Notes under the pieces: generated by a model
The model's input: the letters and a program-made list of their open reading frames with translations, nothing else
Told to the model about the DNA's origin: nothing
Database searches by the model: none
Source: Planctomycetota bacterium
GTDB lineage: Bacteria; Planctomycetota; J058
Assembly: GCA_023954375.1 (NCBI GenBank)
Contig: JAMLIC010000061.1
Coordinates: 1-51,084, forward strand
Length of the DNA: 51,084 nucleotides
Reading direction: 5' to 3'
Made by a program: the position numbers and the translations under genes
Shown here: in pieces, positions 47,592 through 51,084 of the stretch
How the letters are laid out: each line of letters starts with the position of its first letter
Numbering within the stretch: the first letter of the stretch is position 1

Positions 47592-49499
47592 TCAACGTGG
47601 GCCTGTCGGTAACACCTCGAGCAGGTCGGCACGAGCCCGCGCCCAGCGCTGATTGGCGGGCGCCAGAGCGCACGCGCGCTCGAGCAGGACGAGGCACTCG
47701 GCGACCTCCGCCGGCCAGCTCGGGTCGTGCATGAGGCGGGCCTGGAGCAGCGCCTCGATCACGGCCTCGAGGTCGCTCTCCAGCGTTCGCTGCGGATCGA
47801 CCAGCGCCAGGGCTGCTTCTCGCGCAGCGCTGCGTTGCCGCGCGAGGGCGACCTCGAAGCGGTAGGCACCCAGCACGGCGAAGTGGTCCGCCCGGAACGG
47901 CCACATGCCGAGGGCCGCCTCGTGGCTCCGAACACGCTGGAGCAGCGGACGTGGATCCCCCTGCGCGCGCTCCACGAACGGCTCCGCGACCCAGTCACCA
48001 CGCGCCAGCTGAACGGCCCCCAGCGCAAGGACGAGCGCCGAGGTCCCAAGACCCGCGAGGGCTGCCAGACGCAGCCACCAACCCCCGGGCAGTCGCATCC
48101 GCCTCACGCGGAGGGGCTGCGACACGCCCCAGGCGACGCCGAGGAGGGTCGCAGCCCAGAGCGCGTTCGCGGGGATACGCAGGTTGAAGTCGACCAGGGA
48201 GTGAGCTGCGAGCGGCACGAGGGCGGCCAGCGCCGTCAACGCGATCGCGCCGCGCTCCGGCTGTGCGTGCTCATCGGCAGGCGGCCAGGCGCGCCACGCC
48301 GTCAGCGCGACCGAGCCAAGGAGGAGGAGCACCCCGACGAAGCCGAGCTCTGCCAGGAGCTCGGCGTAATCGGAGTGAGCGTGGGTCAAGGTGAGCCCGC
48401 CGAGCTCAACGCTCGCGAAGCGCGGGTAGACCGCCTCGAATGCGCCCGCTCCGACACCGGTCAACGGATGCGCGAACGCGATCATGATCGTGTCGTAGGC
48501 GAAGGCCAGCCGGCTCGCGGCGCTCAGGTCGCCGTCCTTCAGGTGGCCGAAGCGCTCCAGCAGCGTCTGTACCCCGATCGCCGCGACCCAGCCCCCGGCC
48601 ACGAGCACCGCGCCGAGCACCCAGCCGGCCCGCCCGCCGGCGCCGCCCCGGTGCCGCGTCGACGTGATCCCGAGCGCGCCCAGGCCGAGCAGGCACGCGA
48701 GCACGCCGCCGCGCGAGAGGCTCCCGGCCAAGGCCACCCCCATGGCGACGCCGAGGAACGCGAACAGCGCCCTGCGCGGCGCCGCGGGGTGCGTCAACGC
48801 GGCGATCACGCGCAGCTTCAGGTCCCTCGGCACAGGCCGGTCGGACGTCGACGTGGAGGTCGCGAGGCCGAGGGCGGCGCAGATCGCCATGCCCAGGAAG
48901 GCGGCGTAGTGGTTCGGGTTGACGTAGGTCCCGGAGGTCCTTCCGCCGGACGGCTTGGAGTACCCGAAGACCTTCGCCTCCCCCCCCAGCTGCTCGACGA
49001 GGCCGTAGAAGGCCTCGAAGGTCCCCAGGCCGACGAGCAGGAAGAGCACCCACCGAGCGTGCCGCGGGACCCTCGCGACGGCAGCCGCGAGCCCGAAGGC
49101 CATCGCGTACGTGGCGCCGAGCAGCAGGCTCTCGAACGTCGCCGGCCGATCGAGCGAGAGCACCTTCCAGGCACGCCCCGGCACGACCGCCTCGGAGAGG
49201 TCGGCCGCGTGGGGCGAGATCAGCTCGACCAACCCGGCGGGGAGCGGCACCTGCTGCACGCCCACCAGGAGCCCCACCAGCACCAGCCCCGTCGCCAAGG
49301 GCGCGTCGGGTATCGAGACCCCGCCGGTCGCGCCGATCTCCGCGGACGCTCTGAGGGCGACGGCGCCGAGCAGGACGAGGAACACGAGGCTCCACGCCCA
49401 GGGCTGCACCGCGCCGAACCAGAGCGGCGCGAAGGTCAAGGTGGCCAGGAACAGCGCCCCCGACAGCAGCTCGACCGCCCTCACGAGCCCGCCGCCCAC
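47592..49499 (-). CDS. O-antigen-ligase/Wzy-like polymerase
   Basis: 635 residues, GTG start. About 12 hydrophobic segments. A large extracytoplasmic part has the Wzy_C-type signatures GTYVNPNHYAAFLGMA (about 195-210), VGAGAFEAVYPRFAS and LTHAHSDYAELLAELG, whose His, Asp and Tyr are shared with the WaaL/Wzy family. The last 130 residues are soluble and helical, possibly TPR-like (RSHEAALGMWPFRADHFAVL, LLERACALAPANQRWARAR). It probably polymerises or ligates a surface polysaccharide, consistent with the BY-kinase gene upstream. Confidence 0.85.
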   Translation of the reverse strand: MGGGLVRAVELLSGALFLATLTFAPLWFGAVQPWAWSLVFLVLLGAVALRASAEIGATGGVSIPDAPLATGLVLVGLLVGVQQVPLPAGLVELISPHAADLSEAVVPGRAWKVLSLDRPATFESLLLGATYAMAFGLAAAVARVPRHARWVLFLLVGLGTFEAFYGLVEQLGGEAKVFGYSKPSGGRTSGTYVNPNHYAAFLGMAICAALGLATSTSTSDRPVPRDLKLRVIAALTHPAAPRRALFAFLGVAMGVALAGSLSRGGVLACLLGLGALGITSTRHRGGAGGRAGWVLGAVLVAGGWVAAIGVQTLLERFGHLKDGDLSAASRLAFAYDTIMIAFAHPLTGVGAGAFEAVYPRFASVELGGLTLTHAHSDYAELLAELGFVGVLLLLGSVALTAWRAWPPADEHAQPERGAIALTALAALVPLAAHSLVDFNLRIPANALWAATLLGVAWGVSQPLRVRRMRLPGGWWLRLAALAGLGTSALVLALGAVQLARGDWVAEPFVERAQGDPRPLLQRVRSHEAALGMWPFRADHFAVLGAYRFEVALARQRSAAREAALALVDPQRTLESDLEAVIEALLQARLMHDPSWPAEVAECLVLLERACALAPANQRWARARADLLEVLPTGPR

Positions 49500-49542
49500 A
49501 TGGAGCTACGGGGAGGAGCTCCATGCGCTCCAGGCTCGAGCC

Positions 49543-51084
49543 TCACGCGGGTGGCTCGGTGGGCCCCCGGCTCGCTCCAAGGCGCCGCAGCACGCGGGAG
49601 GTGAACGGGAGCTTCCGCGCCGACTCGCCGTCCTGGCGGTAGTACGCGCCGTAGCCGTAACCGTATCCGTACCCGTACGCCGCGCCGCCCGCCGGGAGGT
49701 CCACGTTGTTGAGCACGACCCCGACGACGCGCGCGCCCACGGCGCCGATCCCCTGGCACGCCCGACGGGCCAGCTCGCGCGGCGTGCGGAAGCTCCGGAC
49801 GACGAAGAGGACCGACTTCACGTGCGTCGCCAGGATGGTCGGGTCGGCGAGGGCAGCCGGCGGTGCGTCGAGGATCACCCAGTCGAAGCGCTGCTCGCAC
49901 GCCTCGAGCAGGGCGCTCATGCGCTCGCCGTTGAGCAGGTCGGCCGGGTTCGGCGGGACCGGCCCGCTCGGCAGCACGGCGAGGGTCTCGCACTCGAGCA
50001 CCGGTCGGGGCGCGACGTCCACGCGAGCGAGCTCCTCCTCGCCGGCGAGCAGCGTCGAGAGCCCCGGCGAGACACCGTCGACCCCGAGCAGCCCCGAGAG
50101 GCGGGGACGGCGCATGTCGGCGTCGACCAGGAGCACGCGCTTGCCCAGCTGCGCGAGGGCGATCGCGAGGTTCAGGGCGACCATGGTCTTCCCGTCACCT
50201 GGCAGGGCGCTCGTCACGACCAGCTTCCGTGTGCGCTCCCCCGTGCCACCCATGACCCCGAACGAGACCCCCGTCCGGATCGTGCGAAAGGCCTCGGCGA
50301 GATGGCAACGCGGGTCGCGGGCGGCCCGGAGCTCCACGGGCCCGTTCAGGGCCAGGTCGGCCTCACTTTCGTCGACCGCGGGCGCGAAGCCCAGCACCGG
50401 GAGCTGCAGGATCCGCTCCACGTCCTCCTTCGTCTTGAGGCTCCGGTCCAGGTAGTCGACCAGGAAGCACAGGCCGATTCCCCCGGCCAGGCCCAAGACG
50501 ATCGCCATGCTCAGGCTGCGGCGCTTGTTCGGGGACACCGCGAGCGTGGGGACCTCGGCCGGGTCGATCACGAAGACCGTGCTGTCCTTGCTCTCGGTGG
50601 CCACGGCGAGCTCGACCTCCTCGATCCGCTGCATGACCGACCGGTAGGTGCCGTTGATCGTCTCGTGCGTCTGCGCCAGGAGACGGTACTGGCTCTGGTG
50701 CCGGTCCGTCTCTAGGAGCTGAACGGTCTGGCCTTCGATCTCCTGCAGCAGCGCCTGCTCGGCCTTCCGGGCCGAATCGAGCTTGCTCCGCGCGACGGCG
50801 AGCAGGCGCACGCGCTCCTCCTCCCGGCGCGCGGCCACCCCCGCGCGCGCTTGCTCCGTCTGTCGCGCCAGCTCCTCGCGGGCGGCCGCCAGGCGCGCCG
50901 CATGTGCGGCCCGGAGCGGATGCTCGGGCCGCAAGTGGAGGCTCATGCCGCCCAGCTCCGCCTCGAGCTCCGCGATCATGCGCCGCTCGGCCTGGAAGCC
51001 CTCCGGATTGGCGTCCGGGCTCGGAGCCAGCGACGTCGACCGGGCCTCGGCCGCGTCGTCGTCCGCCAGCGGCACGAAGCGGGC
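49543..51084 (-). CDS. Polysaccharide co-polymerase/BY-kinase (partial, N-terminus beyond window)
   Basis: 514 residues are visible; the reading frame is open to the right edge, so the Wzz-like N-terminus and first membrane helix lie outside the window. A coiled-coil region (about the first 150 visible residues, Arg/Ala/Glu-rich) leads to a membrane helix (SLSMAIVLGLAGGIGLCFLV) and the kinase domain: Walker A SALPGDGKTMVALN, Walker A' LLVDADMRRP, Walker B WVILDAPPAA. The C-terminus has a tyrosine cluster with four YG units (AYGYGYGYGYGAYY), the usual autophosphorylation site. It regulates chain length and export of the exopolysaccharide made with the neighbouring Wzy-like protein. Confidence 0.92.
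   Translation of the reverse strand, partial: ARFVPLADDDAAEARSTSLAPSPDANPEGFQAERRMIAELEAELGGMSLHLRPEHPLRAAHAARLAAAREELARQTEQARAGVAARREEERVRLLAVARSKLDSARKAEQALLQEIEGQTVQLLETDRHQSQYRLLAQTHETINGTYRSVMQRIEEVELAVATESKDSTVFVIDPAEVPTLAVSPNKRRSLSMAIVLGLAGGIGLCFLVDYLDRSLKTKEDVERILQLPVLGFAPAVDESEADLALNGPVELRAARDPRCHLAEAFRTIRTGVSFGVMGGTGERTRKLVVTSALPGDGKTMVALNLAIALAQLGKRVLLVDADMRRPRLSGLLGVDGVSPGLSTLLAGEEELARVDVAPRPVLECETLAVLPSGPVPPNPADLLNGERMSALLEACEQRFDWVILDAPPAALADPTILATHVKSVLFVVRSFRTPRELARRACQGIGAVGARVVGVVLNNVDLPAGGAAYGYGYGYGYGAYYRQDGESARKLPFTSRVLRRLGASRGPTEPPA

Noticed and set aside
46338..51084. Recent horizontal acquisition of the exopolysaccharide group
   Set aside because: The gaps and small genes look slightly less GC-rich by eye, but there is no integrase, IS, att site or tRNA boundary, and I could not compute codon bias.

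Overview
The window is very GC-rich (by eye about 75%), coding-dense bacterial chromosome on both strands. Signs point to a deep-branching, high-GC Planctomycetota lineage: a serine/threonine kinase fused to a long TPR region, prenyltransferase-repeat and DUF1579-type exported proteins, several FHA proteins, and many exported or membrane hypotheticals. Myxococcota is the main alternative. This is inferred from gene content; there is no rRNA or marker phylogeny. I found no tRNA, rRNA, IS element, integrase or CRISPR array.

Left part (1-21.6 kb): a repeat-bearing leader, then a 1496-residue kinase-TPR protein with a Tyr/Gly/Gln/Ser-rich N-terminal segment. A minus-strand acidic hypothetical follows, then housekeeping genes glyQ-glyS and mnmG, interleaved with a zinc-finger membrane protein and a macrodomain-like protein. 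Next come a prenyltransferase-repeat exported protein coupled to a GAF-GGDEF-GAF-sigma54-activator fusion, two exported hypotheticals, and fabI.

Middle (21.6-39.9 kb): small hypotheticals, queD and an isovaleryl-CoA-dehydrogenase-type enzyme in a compact divergent promoter arrangement. A tightly coupled operon then runs from 25.4 to 32.9 kb. Its first products keep recognisable folds (FHA/SpoIIE-type phosphatase, YtrB-like ABC ATPase, ABC-2 permease, permease plus gluzincin-like domain), but the catalytic residues I can check are missing. It ends in an intact RluD-type pseudouridine synthase. A second coupled operon (33.0-39.1 kb) encodes a small protein, an FHA-coiled-coil protein, a 1070-residue scaffold with nine copies of an LTMAPGYA motif, and an exported LAS-type murein peptidase. 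Together these look like an undescribed signalling/envelope module.

Right part (39.0-51.1 kb, all minus strand): membrane protein, cysteine-octad DUF1579 protein, two GT-C-like membrane proteins, a Tat-exported amidohydrolase, and an exopolysaccharide group. That group has a BY-kinase cut by the window edge, an O-antigen-ligase-like protein, and two paralogous secreted/membrane Ig-like proteins.

Regulation: many starts are preceded at short distance by a TAnnnT hexamer followed by a C/G-rich spacer, with no evident -35. Several spacings imply leaderless or near-leaderless mRNAs. Two divergent gene pairs share symmetric back-to-back hexamers, and all three TAA stop codons in the window lie inside such hexamers. 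Many junctions are 4-nt GTGA/ATGA overlaps, indicating translational coupling.
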